A DNA stretch of 64,000 bases. It comes from Spirulina subsalsa PCC 9445 (GTDB taxonomy: Bacteria; Cyanobacteriota; Cyanobacteriia; Cyanobacteriales; Spirulinaceae). How positions within the stretch are numbered: the stretch's first letter is position 1; each line of letters opens with the position of its first letter. Of the stretch, positions 10,101-17,430 are shown piece by piece. The notes below the pieces were generated by a model. That model was not told the DNA's origin, made no database searches, and worked only from the letters and a program-made list of their open reading frames with translations. The translations under genes and the position numbers were made by a program. The stretch is from NCBI RefSeq assembly GCF_000314005.1, contig NZ_JH980292.1:1815725-1879724 (forward strand), read 5' to 3'.

Positions 10101-10522
10101 TTAAGTTGTCCGGTGGTGCTATTATAAAGGAGGTTGGATGGGTTAATGTCTTTATGGATAATGTGGGCGGCGTGGATTTGGGCGAGGGTTTGGGTGACTT
10201 GAAGGGCGATCGCCAAAAACTCCGATAAGCTTAAAGAACGACGCTGTATTAACCGTTCTAGGGATTCTCCTCCAAAGTCTTCTAGGACGATCATTAAGCT
10301 GTTTTGATAGCGTTCTAGGGCGTAGGCTTGGACAACTCCGGGGAAATTCAGCGATCGCGTAATTTGATATTCTTGGTGGTAGCGGCTTAACTGTTCAGGA
10401 GTGGGATAATCCGCTTTCAGAATTTTGCCGATCACCGGACGTTTTGCCACCCGATCTACCCCTCGATAAACGATAGAGTGAGATCCTTCATAAATTTTTT
10501 CTTGCCAGTCATACTGTTTCAT
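4124..10522 (-). CDS. Giant hybrid: Ser/Thr kinase, AAA-type ATPase, helical repeats, GAF, PAS, histidine kinase, receiver
   Basis: About 2132 residues. In order: a Pkn2-type Ser/Thr kinase (about 1-265; catalytic loop HKDINPSN near 123-130, DFG near 144-146, activation segment ending in SPEQTGR), an AAA_16/NB-ARC-like ATPase (Walker A GSPGIGKSA near 335, Walker B LVLCLDDLQWAD), a long helical TPR-like region (about 600-1240), a GAF domain (about 1320-1450), a PAS/PAC domain (about 1480-1610), HisKA with phospho-acceptor His in NMSHELRTPLNA (about 1650), HATPase with DTGVG and GTGLGLAIS, and a receiver with WMDVQMPGMNGY. This architecture is known from filamentous cyanobacteria (HstK-type proteins). 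I prefer the ATG at 10522, preceded by GGGGA at proper spacing, to the ATG at 10537. Input signal and targets are unknown. It is probably a monocistronic gene. Confidence 0.93.
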   Translation of the reverse strand: MKQYDWQEKIYEGSHSIVYRGVDRVAKRPVIGKILKADYPTPEQLSRYHQEYQITRSLNFPGVVQAYALERYQNSLMIVLEDFGGESLERLIQRRSLSLSEFLAIALQVTQTLAQIHAAHIIHKDINPSNLLYNSTTGQLKIIDFGLSSGLTSEVTSPQISPSLVGTLAYISPEQTGRMNCFLDYRTDFYSLGVTFYELLTRQLPFKTQDSLELIHCHIAKQPPPPNHCPEVLAQLVLKLLEKNPESRYQSATGIHEDLKRCWEQLRNQQEIKAFTLGKFDYSDFFKISQKLYGRTQEIDFLLHYFEQHLQTNKTPIQSTTSEKLPLPFLLVSGSPGIGKSALVKELYKPITEKRGVFLYGKFEQYKRDRPYGAIIDAFQSLIEAILTENEQIIQQYRKKILEHLGKNSSILIDIIPELELIIGTQSPAPILSPNESKNRFNLVLQDFISIFAKPEHPLVLCLDDLQWADLETLDLIRLLVTRPLPQALFIIGTYRNSEISSLHPLSLMREEISHLGYSLPEITLQPLDFLSIGQLVADTLNLSIFEVMPLAELLGNKTNGNPFFLVQFLKTLYDQKYIVFDHKARCWVWDLVQLQSLQITDNVVELLATRVQQLHPITQELLQQAACIGNCFEANLLAVLSKQSALKIQNALQEALEMGLIFPVGEQSYYPMKMGNQRDLELSSYTLLGCQYKFIHDYIQQAAYSLVPQEQKPIIHQKIGEYLLQSIPEFERDEKLFDIVNQLNLGLCQLPSEAFAEGDKIKLAQLNWEAGIKAKQSTAYAVSFQYLQTGLSLLPENSWQNHYDFTLKVFISAAEVAYLSSHFTELEQLINRILPQTATLLDQVKVYEIKIQSLIAQGHLSAAINVGLKTLGLLGLNIPPRPSENLVQEKIKQTQKNLVNFSKKTILELPSIVSLEVEAMMGLLSNICAASYLHRPRLFPLTVCTMVDLSLQYGNSKISPFAYAAYGLILCGILFDLDAGYELGEIALSLADQLQADSFLARTIFAVNHEIKSWKLHFRDVLNPLKKCYQIGVENGDLEFAGYAAMYYCGYLYWVGTPLGKMKTVLMEYIKALQKIQQPTGVHCLEIFLQLVYKLTDQSSDPSQLLGEVYNESKFSWLNNAKIRTVLLFFYIHQIYLAYIFRDYDLALERLKFAQEYSDAFPGCPQVTILDFYSALVLLEHYHKITDSEKESLLQQVNKHQVNLKKYVNFAPMNHLHKYKLVEGKIHFVKGEFFQAIRCYEQAIQEAKNNRFIQDEAMAYELITQCYQAQNNTIVARAYIHEAHYHYRSWGAATKVKQIEQQYNELLIGLKHPSNSPSSSQENNEDSTLDIDSVLKASQALGSEIIFEQLLTKMMKIVIENAGADRGILLLGYNDQPWQVVATETIGEEVSDFLQSPLESLPSNALPKSMIYYVMRTQENLVLADVMEGKFSQDSYILQYQPQSVLCMPLLNQGQLIGILYLENKLIAGAFTEYRLKILRILASQAAIALEKSLLYQDLQQAKQQVEDYSKTLEQKVEERTKALQISESRYRAIVEDQTDLICRFKENGSLLFVNDAYCRYFRVERSQILSKSFVPIIHPEDREKVQESIQSLSPENPVISVEQRTLSSEHTDDFQAVRWQQWINRVIINEQGDVVEYQGVGRDITLQKKAAFELEKAKEAADAANRAKSEFLANMSHELRTPLNAILGFSQLLQRETQGLDHPKVHEYIQIVNRSGEHLRDLINDILDMSKIEAGCLTLNQTDCDLSGLLRMLEDLFQLKAQQKGLMLSVDCDPAIPPLIVVDQRKLRQVLINLLGNGIKFTTEGEVRLGAMLEGASSGDNLRLRFEVRDTGVGIREEDLPMLFEPFVQTEVGRQSNSGTGLGLAISQQFVELMGGEITVQSRVGEGTVFQFTIPVMLSEGSLPVASSVGQRIIGLEPDQPDYRILVVDDRWSNRHLLVQLLEPFFELREAKNGEEAIALFQSWHPHLIWMDVQMPGMNGYETTRYIKSTPEGQKIPIIALTASIFDEEQAVIVSVGCDDCVRKPFASRVIFEKIQQYLGVRYRYGGEVLNPAVTVLKEVPLTGEDLASLPPHLRQKLHAAALTLKYHVMIEAIAQLPPESTKLRDALRQLADNFRYDTIIDLTESCLES

Positions 10523-10656
10523 GCTTATAGTCCCCATGCCCCCGATGTTATGAGAGCAAAACTGATAGATTTGCCAAAAATGTACACAGCATAGCCCGTT
10601 CTTCGGCTATCCTGTAACTGTTCTTAGTGTTGCTTGTGTTACAGAGGAAACGATTT

Positions 10657-11877
10657 ATGTCTGAGGATGTGAGCTATAATAATCGCCCAAGACAACCCTT
10701 TCCTGAAACGGCCCCCCTTCAGCCGTGGTCGATTGAACAGGATGCAGAGGCCCTGATGGACGACCTCTTTGAGGATGTAGACCGTCTCCTTGATGGAGGC
10801 GCTAAACTCCCCACTAAGACGGTTAAATCAGATTATGTTGCCTTAGAGTCCGTCGTTGTCCCCTCCTTAACTTTACCAGCGGGCAACAGTCCTCAGTCCT
10901 CCTTAGCCGAAAACCCCACGACCAACACCTCAGCCACCCAACTCCAGTCTACTGAATCTAAGTCCCTTCAAGCTAGAGGCAAAAAACGCCAAAAAGGTGC
11001 TAAGGCAGACCCCACAGCCACCGGGAAAGGCCCGAAGTGGGCGACAAGCCTCAAAAGCATCTCATGGCTCGAACACGCCGATAAAATTTTATTCGGGGTA
11101 GCCTGTGTTTCCTTTGTGGGGGTTGTCGCGTGGCTAGTCAACGAAGGAAAGTTAGAATGGCCTCCCGCCTTTTTACAGGGGGGGCGTTCTCGCTCTCAGT
11201 ACGTCTGGGTGCCGATGTCTGGGGAAGATGCCCAGTTTGTGCGCTATATGCAGCGATCGCTTGAAGTCATCGAAACCAAAGCCAGATCCGCCCCCCCAGA
11301 GGGCAGCAGTACCTCCCCCGTAGCCAGTGGATTACCCGCCATCCCCGGTCAATCCCCCCAAGTCGTAGAACGGGTGTACATCCCCATCTACCCCCCCAAT
11401 CCTTCCGTGAGTAGCCTCTTGCCCCCCTCCCCGGCCCCTTCCCCTGCCCCTCAAGCCAGTCCTAGCCCCAGTCCCAGTCCTAGTCCTAGTCCCAGTCCTA
11501 GCCCTCCGGCCGCCCAATCCCCGCCCCCCTCTCCCTCCCCAGCCGCCGCACTGCCCGAATCCCCCCGCGCTGGTGTCAGTCGTTCCGAATTGCCCAACGT
11601 GCCGGAAGAACCGGAAGTTGCGGCCTCCCCTGATGCCCCCCAAGCCAGTCCTAGCCCCACTCAAACCGCTTTAGGGGACACCCATAAACTGGTGGGAATT
11701 TTGGAATCTGGCGATCGCACCGCCGCCCTCTTCCGCATTGGTCGCAGCACCCAGCGTATTACCATCGGCGAAACCATTGGGGAGAGTGGTTGGACTTTAG
11801 TTGATGCTAACGGTCAAAATGCCATTATTCGCCGGGATGGGGAAGTGCGTTCTATCTTTGTCGGGCAAAGTTTTTAG
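10657..11877 (+). CDS. Single-pass membrane protein with Pro/Ser-rich linker and GspC/PilP-like C-terminal domain
   Basis: About 406 residues, starting at the ATG at 10657, which has AGAGGA eight bases upstream (a GTG at 10627 is also in frame but lacks this). It has a hydrophilic N-terminal region, one membrane segment (about residues 145-163, ILFGVACVSFVGVVAWLV), a low-complexity linker with a PS dipeptide run (about 265-290) and a small C-terminal beta-rich domain (LVGILESGDRTAALFRIG through AIIRRDGEVRSIFVGQ). The C-terminal region resembles the periplasmic homology region of GspC/PilP-type proteins and recurs in cyanobacteria, but no secretion or pilus genes are adjacent. Likely an inner-membrane protein with a periplasmic tail; function unknown. 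Confidence 0.8.
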   Translation: MSEDVSYNNRPRQPFPETAPLQPWSIEQDAEALMDDLFEDVDRLLDGGAKLPTKTVKSDYVALESVVVPSLTLPAGNSPQSSLAENPTTNTSATQLQSTESKSLQARGKKRQKGAKADPTATGKGPKWATSLKSISWLEHADKILFGVACVSFVGVVAWLVNEGKLEWPPAFLQGGRSRSQYVWVPMSGEDAQFVRYMQRSLEVIETKARSAPPEGSSTSPVASGLPAIPGQSPQVVERVYIPIYPPNPSVSSLLPPSPAPSPAPQASPSPSPSPSPSPSPSPPAAQSPPPSPSPAAALPESPRAGVSRSELPNVPEEPEVAASPDAPQASPSPTQTALGDTHKLVGILESGDRTAALFRIGRSTQRITIGETIGESGWTLVDANGQNAIIRRDGEVRSIFVGQSF

Positions 11878-11893
11878 ATACCCAGAATTCCTT

Positions 11894-12820
11894 ATGCCAA
11901 GCAACTGGTGGGAAACCAGCTTTCCCCAAGGACAACAAACCCTGATCATCCCCGATGCCACCGGACGAGAGGTTAAAATCGCCTACGGCGAAAAAGGCAG
12001 CGGGCAGCCCCTAGTATTGGTGCATGGAATCGGCAGTTGGAGTTATAGCTGGCGACATCTGATTGACCCCCTCGCCCAATCATTCCGGGTGATTTGTGTT
12101 GATCTTAAAGGGAATGGCTTCTCGGACAAACCCCAACAAATCGAACCCATCGGTCATGAAATTATCGAATTACAACGGGTGATTACCGCCTTATGTGATC
12201 AACCTGTCATTCTCATCGCCCAATCCTTGGGGGCCTTAATTAGCTTAGGGTTGGTGGAAGAGTATCCCCAGTTATGCGAGAAAATGGTCTTGATCAACGT
12301 GCCGATTTTCTTAGATGCCCTGCCCAGTTGGTGGATGCCTGCGATCGCCCGTTTGCCCTTCTCCCTCATCCAATGGTTTGATCAAGCCCGTCTCAGTAAA
12401 CCCCTCGCCCCCCTGATTCGGGAAATCACCCGTTTTTCCCGACGGGAATTAGTCACGGATTCCAGTTTAATCACCCTCGAAGATGTCTACTGGATTACTT
12501 ACCCCTATATTGAGTTTCCCGGTGCGATCGCCCAATATGGCCAAGCCCTCCAACAAGCTTGTCGAGAAATCGAGTCCCTCGTGCAACAAAAACCCAATAC
12601 CATCGGCAACATTCAAGCCAAACTCCCCCAAATCACCCAGCCCACCCTCCTCCTCTGGGGCGATCAAGATCATTGGTTTCCCCTACCCCAAGGAAAAACC
12701 CTCCAGCAAGCCCTCCCCAACGCCCAACTCCAAATCCTCCCCAACTGCGGCCACGATGCCGCCGCCAGTTGCCCCCAGCCCATCCTAGAAGCTCTTAGCC
12801 CCTTTCTACCCCTCCCCTGA
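11894..12820 (+). CDS. Alpha/beta hydrolase fold protein
   Basis: About 308 residues. The oxyanion-hole HGIGSW segment, a nucleophile elbow AQSLGAL (Ser), the acid in LLWGDQDHWFP and a catalytic His in NCGHDAA give a full triad. The ATG at 11894 is 16 bases past the stop of the upstream gene, so the two are probably cotranscribed; the frame also stays open upstream into the preceding gene but that overlap has no merit. The elbow begins AQ-S rather than G-x-S, which is common in this superfamily. The substrate cannot be predicted; cyanobacterial paralogues include esterases and C-C hydrolases. Confidence 0.85.
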   Translation: MPSNWWETSFPQGQQTLIIPDATGREVKIAYGEKGSGQPLVLVHGIGSWSYSWRHLIDPLAQSFRVICVDLKGNGFSDKPQQIEPIGHEIIELQRVITALCDQPVILIAQSLGALISLGLVEEYPQLCEKMVLINVPIFLDALPSWWMPAIARLPFSLIQWFDQARLSKPLAPLIREITRFSRRELVTDSSLITLEDVYWITYPYIEFPGAIAQYGQALQQACREIESLVQQKPNTIGNIQAKLPQITQPTLLLWGDQDHWFPLPQGKTLQQALPNAQLQILPNCGHDAAASCPQPILEALSPFLPLP

Positions 12821-12878
12821 TCCCCCCAAATTCTGGTAGGATCGCCACTAATAAGCATCAACACTTGACAAGCCAAAT

Positions 12879-13079
12879 ATGCACACACCCTTAGACATCC
12901 TCGCCGCCGCCAACGCCCTCCCCTTCTCCTTCACCACCGTTTATGTCGTCGGTTTTATTGCCGCCGTCGTCTTCGGATCCCTCGCCTGGTACAACTCCAA
13001 ACGTCCCCCCGGCTGGGAAGACAAAGAGCGCCCCGACTTTATCCCTGACCTCAAACAAGACGACAAAAAAGACGAGTAA
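12879..13079 (+). CDS. psb35: Small photosystem II-associated protein, Psb35-like
   Basis: A 66-residue protein with one N-terminal membrane helix (about 15-38, FTTVYVVGFIAAVVFGSLAW) followed by a charged tail with the conserved-looking SKRPPGWEDKERPDF segment and a Lys/Asp-rich end. This layout matches the cyanobacterial Ssl2148/Psb35 family, reported to stabilise the CP47 module and associated high-light-inducible proteins during photosystem II assembly. It would sit in the thylakoid membrane. The gene is isolated: its upstream neighbour ends 58 bases before, and repeat DNA follows. Family assignment is from recall of the motif, so moderately certain; that it is a real conserved membrane microprotein is more certain. 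Confidence 0.65.
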   Translation: MHTPLDILAAANALPFSFTTVYVVGFIAAVVFGSLAWYNSKRPPGWEDKERPDFIPDLKQDDKKDE

Positions 13080-13178
13080 ATCCCCGATAAACCTCTAACA
13101 TCAACCGTCTAAATTGTTAGTTGGTCAAGAAAACAGGCTCTATCAACCATCAATTATCAATTTTCGCCATCCTATTTA

Positions 13179-13308
13179 GGGCGTGCTGAATAACTCTGCT
13201 CCGGGTGGGGAACAGGGGGAGCGGGAGAGACGGGGAATTAAGACTTATTCCCTATTCCCTATCACCTATTCCCTATTCCCTATTCCCTATTCCCCGTTCC
13301 CTGTTCCC
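13179..13308. repeat. MITE-like element with TAGGGCGTGCTGAATAA end and heptad filling
   Basis: The left end reads TATTTA then GGGCGTGCTGAATAACTCTG, matching (in inverse orientation) the ends of the elements at 27276-27389 and 27393-27575. The interior is GGGGAATTAAGACTTATTCC followed by TTCCCTA heptads, and the right boundary is CCC then TATTTC, a near-copy of the left TATTTA flank. It forms the upstream region of the TPR gene. Confidence 0.55.
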
Positions 13309-13323
13309 TATTTCCGAAAATCT

Positions 13324-13797
13324 ATGAAAGACTTTGATATTCAAACCCTACAACTTCTTGCCCAACTCAAAGATCCAGATGAGGGTATTCGCGAACAAGC
13401 CACCGCAGACTTTTGGAACTTGTGGTTAAACCAAAAAGGAGAATTAGGCTTAGAATACCTAAAACGCGCTCAAGCTTTATTAGATAATGGAGAATTCACC
13501 AAAGCTGAACAAATTTTGACTAAAACCATTCAAAACTACCCTGATTTTGCCGAAGCTTGGAACCGCCGCGCCGTTTTATATTACACCCAATCTCGTTATT
13601 TAAAATCACAAAAAGATTGTCAAAAAGTCGTAGAACTCAACCCCATTCACTTTGGCGCATGGCATGGTTTAGGCTTATGTTATGCCGCCGTCGGTAAATA
13701 TAAGCCTGCCATTCACGCCTTCCGTAAAGCCTTAGAAATTCAACCCTATGCAACCATTAACCAGAAACTCATTCTAGAATGTACCATGCGGTTATAG
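13324..13797 (+). CDS. TPR-repeat protein
   Basis: About 157 residues from the ATG at 13324. Two to three tetratricopeptide units are visible, for example AKAEQ-type helix pairs ending NYPDFAEAWNRRAVLYYTQ and LNPIHFGAWHGLGLCYAAVG, plus KYKPAIHAFRKALEIQP. It is likely a cytosolic protein-interaction scaffold. The frame is open further upstream, but that part is translation of the MITE/heptad repeat, so I reject the longer start. No good Shine-Dalgarno is seen before this ATG. The 3' end overlaps the cbiB start by 19 bases, implying translational coupling. The function is unknown. Confidence 0.8.
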   Translation: MKDFDIQTLQLLAQLKDPDEGIREQATADFWNLWLNQKGELGLEYLKRAQALLDNGEFTKAEQILTKTIQNYPDFAEAWNRRAVLYYTQSRYLKSQKDCQKVVELNPIHFGAWHGLGLCYAAVGKYKPAIHAFRKALEIQPYATINQKLILECTMRL

Positions 13798-14765
13798 AAA
13801 AGGCATTCATTCTAGTCTGCGCCGCTGCCTTTTGGGATTATTTAATCGGAGATCCTTGGAGTTTTCCTCACCCCGTACAATTGATGGGTTGGATCATTAA
13901 ACAACTCAGCCAAATCATTCTTAAACAATTTAATTCAAAAACGGCTCGTAAACTTGCCGGAGTTTTCTTAGGACTCATCCTGATTATAGGCACAGGGTTT
14001 TTAACTTGGCTAGGGCTTTATTTTATCGAAAAAATTAACCCCATTTTAGCCGCTTTATTACAAATTATTTTACTGGCGAGTTGTTTTGCAGGTCGAAGTT
14101 TACGACGGGCGGCTGAAGAAGTTTTAACGCCTTTATCCCGGGGAGATATAGAACTAGCGCGAGCCAAATTAGGGTTATATGTAGGGCGAGATACTGCCCA
14201 ATTATCTGCACCAGAAATATTGCGCGCTGTCTTAGAAACTATCGCAGAAAACGCTACGGATGGAGTCACAGCCCCTTTATTTTATGCCCTCCTTGGTATC
14301 TTTATCCCTACGGTTGGCACTGTTCCCTTTTGCATGGCCTATAAAGCGGCTAGCACCCTTGATTCTATGATTGGTTATTTACGCGAACCTTACAGAGATT
14401 TAGGCTGGTTTAGCGCTCAATTAGAAGATCGTTTAACTTGGTTGCCTTGTCGTTTAACGGTACTAACAATTGCTTTATTTTCGACTCGTCCTTGTTATAT
14501 ATTAACAATCTGTCGTCGTGATGCAATACAAGATCCTAGCCCTAATTCTGGGTGGAGTGAATGCGTTTATGCGGCAACATTAGGCGTGCAGTTAGGAGGG
14601 ATTAATTCTTATCAAGGAGAAGTGAAAGAAAAACCGTTATTAGGAGAGGCAATTAAACCCATTACACCGGAGATTATTCACCAAGCTTTAGGGTTAATGC
14701 GTTGGTGTTTTTTGGGCTGGTTAATTGCGGTGGGGGGGATGATTTGGATGTTAACTCTGAGCTAG
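13779..14765 (+). CDS. cbiB: Adenosylcobinamide-phosphate synthase CbiB/CobD
   Basis: A 328-residue polytopic membrane protein that attaches the aminopropanol (or its phosphate) arm to adenosylcobyrate in cobalamin synthesis. Family marks are the N-terminal DYLIGDPWSFPHPVQLMG, the GRSLRRAAEEVL region, the ENATDGVTAPLFYALLG segment, KAASTLDSMIGY and a late PSPNSGWSE region. Its length fits the family (about 310-330). The ATG lies inside the end of the TPR gene (19-base overlap). It is about 38 kb from the corrin-ring cluster at 52-58.5 kb, so the B12 genes of this genome are split. Confidence 0.93.
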   Translation: MYHAVIEKAFILVCAAAFWDYLIGDPWSFPHPVQLMGWIIKQLSQIILKQFNSKTARKLAGVFLGLILIIGTGFLTWLGLYFIEKINPILAALLQIILLASCFAGRSLRRAAEEVLTPLSRGDIELARAKLGLYVGRDTAQLSAPEILRAVLETIAENATDGVTAPLFYALLGIFIPTVGTVPFCMAYKAASTLDSMIGYLREPYRDLGWFSAQLEDRLTWLPCRLTVLTIALFSTRPCYILTICRRDAIQDPSPNSGWSECVYAATLGVQLGGINSYQGEVKEKPLLGEAIKPITPEIIHQALGLMRWCFLGWLIAVGGMIWMLTLS

Positions 14766-14829
14766 TTTAAATAGGACTTGCTGAATCAGTCCAAGAGTTG
14801 GGAATTCTTGGGTCACAGTGCCTTTTATT

Positions 14830-16218
14830 TTACCCTTCACAAAGGGGAAGTAATATTTCAAATTCTGTGCCGAATCCTAACTGAGATTTAACTAAAAACT
14901 GTCCCCCATGTTTGGCGGTTATAATCTGATAACTCACTGCCCAACTGGTTTCTACATCTGCTCTATTTTTAAGGAAAAAAGAATCGATAAATTGTTTATA
15001 TTCCCTCGGATTCATCCCGGCACCATTATCAATAATCCTAATGGAGACAAAACGCATTTCTAAGGTGGATTTCGTGGTGGCATTCTGAGAAATAACCTGA
15101 GTAATAATAGTAATTTGGGCGGGATCATGGTTAGGGATGGGATGATCAAATTCTTGGGCAATTTCTTGAGTAACGGCTTGTTCTAATAATGAGTTAATCG
15201 CTTGGGTAAAAATATTAATAAAAACCTGACTGAGTTTGCCTACATAACACACAACTGGGGGTAATTGTCCATAGTTTTTAACAATTTTTATTTCGCGACT
15301 AATTCGACTTTTCAGGAGTAATAAAATCCCATCTAGGCAGCTATGAATATCGGCAGGTTTGGGGTAAACTTCATCAACATGACAAAAGTTTTGGAGGCTA
15401 CTGGCTAAGACTTTCAGGCGTTGTGCTCCCGTGGTAATACTGTTAACAATACGGGATAAATCTTGTTTGATATAGTCAAGTTCGATATCGTTTTGTAGGT
15501 CTTGAATACAGTGGGGGGGATTCGGTAAAACCTCCTCATAGGCTTGCAACAGTTCCATGAGTTGTTCACTGTAGCGGGAAATATAGGTGAGGTTGCCCCA
15601 AATAAAGCCTACGGGATCTAAAATTTCGTGGGCGACTCCATCAACTAAGCGGCCTAAGCTGGCCATTTTTTCACTTTGAATCATTTGGGCTTGGCTGCGT
15701 TCGTAACGGATTTGGGTTTCAATGCCGCGAATTTGCCAAGCAACTAAACTCAGTTGTCCAAAGTCTAAAATCTGGTAGGTTTGGGGGTCTAATTGGACGA
15801 TAATTGGTTCTGTGATGAGGGTGGGCGATCGCCTTAAGGCTTGACGATTCCCTTCTAAAATGTGTGTATCCCCCTTCAGAACAAGGGTTTCGCTGCGTTG
15901 GTAGTGATGTAAAATAGCGAGAGGACGGGGTAAAAATAACTCTGGGCCTTGGGGCAATAATAAATATTCTAGGAGTTGTCGTCGGGAGATCATGCCGACA
16001 AATTGGGGGGGTTTATTGTGGCTAGTCTCGACTAAGATGGCCCCCGGTAACTGGGGATACTGCTCAAAAATGGCGGCTAATTCCGTTCCCGTTTGTTCCG
16101 TAGAGACAACACAGGAAAATAGGGATAATTGGGCGATGGTGGACTCTAAACTAAGGTCGTGGAGGGTTGAACTGAAGTAAGAGACAGGGGAAGAATTGAG
16201 GGAATGCTGCATAGACAT
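14830..16218 (-). CDS. Sensor histidine kinase with an N-terminal CBS-like/regulatory region
   Basis: About 462 residues. The N-terminal part (about 30-140) looks like a CBS-pair or phosphorelay-attached input domain (ILVETSHNKPPQFVGMISRR). The kinase core follows: H-box EKMASLGRLVDGVAHEILDP (about residue 210), N-box region TQAINSLLEQA and G1 box IRIIDNGAGMN, with a weakened C-terminal G2 region (ITAKHGGQFLVKS). No membrane helices are evident, so it is likely cytosolic. I prefer the ATG at 16218 to a TTG at 16239 that overlaps the upstream TGA. It follows the NIL-ferredoxin gene on the same strand with almost no gap, so the two are likely cotranscribed. The partner regulator is not in the window. 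Confidence 0.85.
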   Translation of the reverse strand: MSMQHSLNSSPVSYFSSTLHDLSLESTIAQLSLFSCVVSTEQTGTELAAIFEQYPQLPGAILVETSHNKPPQFVGMISRRQLLEYLLLPQGPELFLPRPLAILHHYQRSETLVLKGDTHILEGNRQALRRSPTLITEPIIVQLDPQTYQILDFGQLSLVAWQIRGIETQIRYERSQAQMIQSEKMASLGRLVDGVAHEILDPVGFIWGNLTYISRYSEQLMELLQAYEEVLPNPPHCIQDLQNDIELDYIKQDLSRIVNSITTGAQRLKVLASSLQNFCHVDEVYPKPADIHSCLDGILLLLKSRISREIKIVKNYGQLPPVVCYVGKLSQVFINIFTQAINSLLEQAVTQEIAQEFDHPIPNHDPAQITIITQVISQNATTKSTLEMRFVSIRIIDNGAGMNPREYKQFIDSFFLKNRADVETSWAVSYQIITAKHGGQFLVKSQLGFGTEFEILLPLCEG

Positions 16219-16235
16219 GGGAAAAACCCGATTCC

Positions 16236-16640
16236 TCAAAAATTAGTGGAAATGGCCTGCACAGGACAAGCCGGAATACATTGCTCGCAGACTACACAGC
16301 GCGATCGCGTAAAGTTGAGTTTGTAAGTCTCTGGATCTAAGATTAAGGCTTGAGTGGGGCAAACTCCAGTACATAGACCACAATCGACACAACTCTCCTC
16401 ATCAATCAGGATTTCTCGACTGGCGAGGGAAACGGTGATATCTTGCGATCGCATCCATTCTATGGCGGCATCCATTTCATCAATATCCCCCAACAATTCC
16501 ACGACTAACTTTCCCACTTGATTGGGTGCGACTTGAGCGCGAATAATATTAGTCGCCACATTAAAATCTTTGGCTAGTCGATAGGTGACAGGCATTTGCA
16601 CCGCCCGTCTGGGGAAAGTAAGAGTGACTCGCTTTTTCAT
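16236..16640 (-). CDS. NIL-domain ferredoxin with two [4Fe-4S] motifs
   Basis: A 134-residue protein. Residues about 1-75 form a NIL domain, a ferredoxin-like fold otherwise found at the C-terminus of the methionine importer ATPase MetN, and 84-134 contain two classical clusters, CVDCGLCTGVCP and CVVCEQCIPACP. The same two-part architecture occurs in the methanogen protein MA1822, which acts with a DUF39 partner in homocysteine formation; cyanobacteria also carry NIL-ferredoxins. No DUF39 gene is in this window. It is probably a soluble electron carrier, perhaps in sulfur or methionine metabolism; that role is inference. It sits directly upstream of a histidine kinase gene. Confidence 0.88.
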   Translation of the reverse strand: MKKRVTLTFPRRAVQMPVTYRLAKDFNVATNIIRAQVAPNQVGKLVVELLGDIDEMDAAIEWMRSQDITVSLASREILIDEESCVDCGLCTGVCPTQALILDPETYKLNFTRSRCVVCEQCIPACPVQAISTNF

Positions 16641-16822
16641 AGGTCAAGTGTAATCGCAACACCCCATCTTGAGATTCAGACCGAGGATTGAAGGGACATT
16701 ACTAATATGCTACCGCACAGAACAAGCCAGACCGCGTTTTATCCGGTTGGGGAATCGTCGTCCTCCTAGGGCGGCGAGGATGTCACAATAGACCCAGAGC
16801 CATTTTATCGCCCAGTGATTCG

Positions 16823-17395
16823 ATGACAAATCCTACAACCAATCCCACAGAACCCAATCCTAAACCCTATCAACGGCTACGCAATCTTGTTTTAGCCCTG
16901 GTAGCGGTGTTATTGAGTGCTACCCTCGTTTGGGGCCTGCAAACTGAAACGGGGGTATCTTCCCTTGAAACCCAGGCCGCCCAAGCCACCCCCCTAGAAG
17001 TCGCCTTACACAACGGCAAACCCACACTGATGGAATTTTATGCCAATTGGTGTACCAGTTGTCAGGCGATGGCGAAAGATTTAGGGGAAGTCAAGGCCGA
17101 CTATGAGAACCAGGTCAACTTTGTGATGTTGAATGTAGACAATACTAAATGGTTGCCCGAGGTGTTGCGCTATCGAGTGGATGGGATTCCCCATTTTGTC
17201 TATTTTAACGCTCAGGGAGAGGCGATCGCCCAAACCATCGGAGAACAGCCCAAACCCATTCTCCAAGCCGATCTAGAGGCTCTCATTGCCCAGCAAACTC
17301 TCCCCTACGCCAACCAAAGCGGGAAAGTGTCCGCCTTTCAAGCCAAGGTAAAACCCCAAAGCGGCGAAGATCCCCGTAGTCATGGCGGGTCTTAA
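16823..17395 (+). CDS. txlA: Membrane-anchored thioredoxin-like protein, TxlA/HCF164 type
   Basis: A 190-residue protein with one N-terminal membrane anchor (about residues 21-39) and a thioredoxin domain carrying the redox pair in EFYANWCTSCQAM (Cys 77 and 80) and the cis-Pro segment DGIPHFVYF. This matches cyanobacterial TxlA and plant HCF164, which face the thylakoid lumen or periplasm and pass reducing power for cytochrome b6f assembly. The C-terminal tail is disordered (QSGEDPRSHGGS). The next gene starts 35 bases later on the same strand, so an operon with the CPBP protease is plausible. Confidence 0.9.
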   Translation: MTNPTTNPTEPNPKPYQRLRNLVLALVAVLLSATLVWGLQTETGVSSLETQAAQATPLEVALHNGKPTLMEFYANWCTSCQAMAKDLGEVKADYENQVNFVMLNVDNTKWLPEVLRYRVDGIPHFVYFNAQGEAIAQTIGEQPKPILQADLEALIAQQTLPYANQSGKVSAFQAKVKPQSGEDPRSHGGS

Positions 17396-17430
17396 TCTGG
17401 GATAATCGACCAGATGTTTTCCAAGCCGCT

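Noticed and set aside
11332-11664. Gly/Arg-rich frames on the minus strand
   Set aside because: They are the antisense reading of the Pro/Ser-rich linker of the 10657-11877 gene.
13183-13323. Longer N-terminus for the TPR protein
   Set aside because: The added codons translate the MITE end and heptad repeats.
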